Assembly: GCF_002354895.1 (NCBI RefSeq)
Contig: NZ_CP023439.1
Span: 3,658,001-3,722,000 of the forward strand
Length of the DNA: 64,000 nucleotides
DNA from: Thauera sp. K11
GTDB lineage: Bacteria; Pseudomonadota; Gammaproteobacteria; Burkholderiales; Rhodocyclaceae
Reading direction: 5' to 3'
Shown: piece after piece, positions 63,133 to 64,000 of the stretch
How positions within the stretch are numbered: position 1 is the first letter of the stretch
How the letters are laid out: each line of letters opens with the position of its first letter
Made by a program: the position numbers and the translations under genes
The notes under the pieces: model-generated
What the model was told of the DNA's origin: nothing
The model's input: only the letters and a program-made list of their open reading frames with translations
Database searches by the model: none

Positions 63133-63906
63133 ATGCCGTTCGATACCTCGCTGCTGCTTTTCTGGCTGAAGAAACTCGTCGCCCTCGTGGTACTGCCGCC
63201 GCTGATGCCCCTGCTGCTCGTCGCAGCCGGGCTGTTGCTGCTGCGCCGCCGCCGGCGCCTCGGCCTGGGGCTGGCCTGGCTCGGCGTCGCGCTGCAGCTG
63301 CTGCTGGTCTTTCCTCCCGCCGTCGGCTTACTGCTGGCCCCGCTGGAGGCGCAGCCGGTGCTGCAGCCAGCGGCCGCCCGCGGCGCCCAGGCCATCGTGA
63401 TCCTGGGGGCGGGCAAGCGCGACCATGCACCGGAGTTCGGCGGCGAAACCGTGAACCGGCTCGCGCTGGAACGGCTGCGCTACGGCGCGCGCCTGGCGCG
63501 CGAAAGCGGCCTGCCGGTGCTGGTGAGCGGCGGCGCGCCGACCGGCGAGCAGCCTGAAGCCGTGCTGATGCGGCAAAGCCTGATCGAGGATTTCGGCGTC
63601 ACGCCGCGCTGGGTCGAGGCCGGATCGCGCGACACCCGCGACAATGCCCGCCTGTCGGCGCTGCAGTTGAAGGAGGCCGGCGTGCACCGTGTGCTACTGG
63701 TCACCCATGCGGCGCACATGCCGCGTGCGCGCGCCGAGTTCGCGGCACAGGGCCTCGACGTGGTGCCGGCGCCCACCGCCTGGCTGGGCAGCCACGAATC
63801 GCAGGACCACAGGCTGGCGCTGCTGCCCAGCCAGAACACGGCCTACGCCGGCTGGTACGCCCTGCACGAATGGCTGGGCCTGATCGCCTACCGGCTGTCG
63901 CGCTGA
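63133..63906 (+). CDS. YdcF/ElyC-type (DUF218) envelope protein
   Basis: The 257-residue protein has two N-terminal membrane helices and a DUF218 domain with the conserved AIVILGAGKRDHAPEF, GGAPTGEQPEA and THAAHMPRA segments. ElyC and SanA relatives act on envelope biogenesis. ATG 63133 is used. It is divergent from the DUF2802 gene. Confidence 0.85.
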   Translation: MPFDTSLLLFWLKKLVALVVLPPLMPLLLVAAGLLLLRRRRRLGLGLAWLGVALQLLLVFPPAVGLLLAPLEAQPVLQPAAARGAQAIVILGAGKRDHAPEFGGETVNRLALERLRYGARLARESGLPVLVSGGAPTGEQPEAVLMRQSLIEDFGVTPRWVEAGSRDTRDNARLSALQLKEAGVHRVLLVTHAAHMPRARAEFAAQGLDVVPAPTAWLGSHESQDHRLALLPSQNTAYAGWYALHEWLGLIAYRLSR

Positions 63907-63925
63907 AGGGCGGCGCCCGCGGCAC

Positions 63926-64000
63926 TCACGCCTTCCTGAACACCGCCCTGCGCTTTTCCAGGAAGGCCGTCACGCCCTCGGCAAAGTCCGCCGTCGCGCC
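63926..64000 (-). CDS. Partial enoyl-CoA hydratase/isomerase (C-terminus only)
   Basis: The last 24 codons are present, reading GATADFAEGVTAFLEKRRAV before FRKA and TGA. The EGV-AFLEKR ending is typical of crotonase-family proteins. The rest lies beyond the window. Confidence 0.75.
   Translation of the reverse strand, partial: GATADFAEGVTAFLEKRRAVFRKA

Overview
The window is GC-rich (outside one low-GC block) and carries a betaproteobacterial gene set. The run pilMNOPQ-aroK-aroB-dgt-gltB-gltD, the ubiC-ubiA-recG-ridA block, glmS-glmU, and many aromatic-catabolism genes point to the Rhodocyclales/Zoogloeaceae (Thauera, Azoarcus or Aromatoleum relatives). This placement is inferred from gene order and gene content; no database search was run.

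Layout. (1) 1-5015: an acetophenone/acetone-carboxylase-like HyuA subunit followed by the start of a small subunit. Upstream is a TetR regulator that faces a divergent SDR dehydrogenase. Two identical 15-bp palindromic operators lie between TetR and SDR, and a LysR gene follows. (2) 5057-18740: a minus-strand aromatic meta-cleavage operon. Its order of transcription is extradiol dioxygenase, C-C hydrolase, flavin reductase, flavin monooxygenase (HsaC/D/B/A-like), DUF1302, DUF1329, YCF48-like protein, MMPL/RND exporter and a Usp-hemerythrin fusion. It starts at a near-perfect sigma-54 promoter (16611-16626) and is divergent from an XylR/DmpR-type activator. (3) 18913-20157: threonine ammonia-lyase. 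(4) about 20160-26600: a low-GC accessory block downstream of glmS. It holds a three-gene DUF262 / AAA-DUF3696 / unknown-protein cassette that looks like a phage-defence module. Its third gene is split by an intact IS66 element with perfect 26-bp inverted repeats and an 8-bp target duplication. (5) 26634-64000: core genes. These are glmS, glmU, MaoC-Pta and ackA, TauE/SafE, gltD/gltB, dgt, aroB/aroK, pilQPONM, mrcA, cyaY, lptM, lysA, dacB, ubiD, pyrF, ubiA/ubiC, recG, ridA, DUF2802, a YdcF/ElyC-type protein and the 3' end of a crotonase gene.

How they work together. Region 2 reads as a self-contained, effector-inducible module that hydroxylates a phenolic ring, cleaves it extradiol and hydrolyses the product, with an envelope transport set for a hydrophobic substrate. 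Region 1 could oxidise a secondary alcohol to a ketone (SDR) and carboxylate it (Apc-like), under TetR control. The defence-like cassette of region 4 is the most interesting accessory element. Removing the IS and one target copy restores a 326-codon reading frame for its third gene.

No tRNA, rRNA or CRISPR array was recognised.
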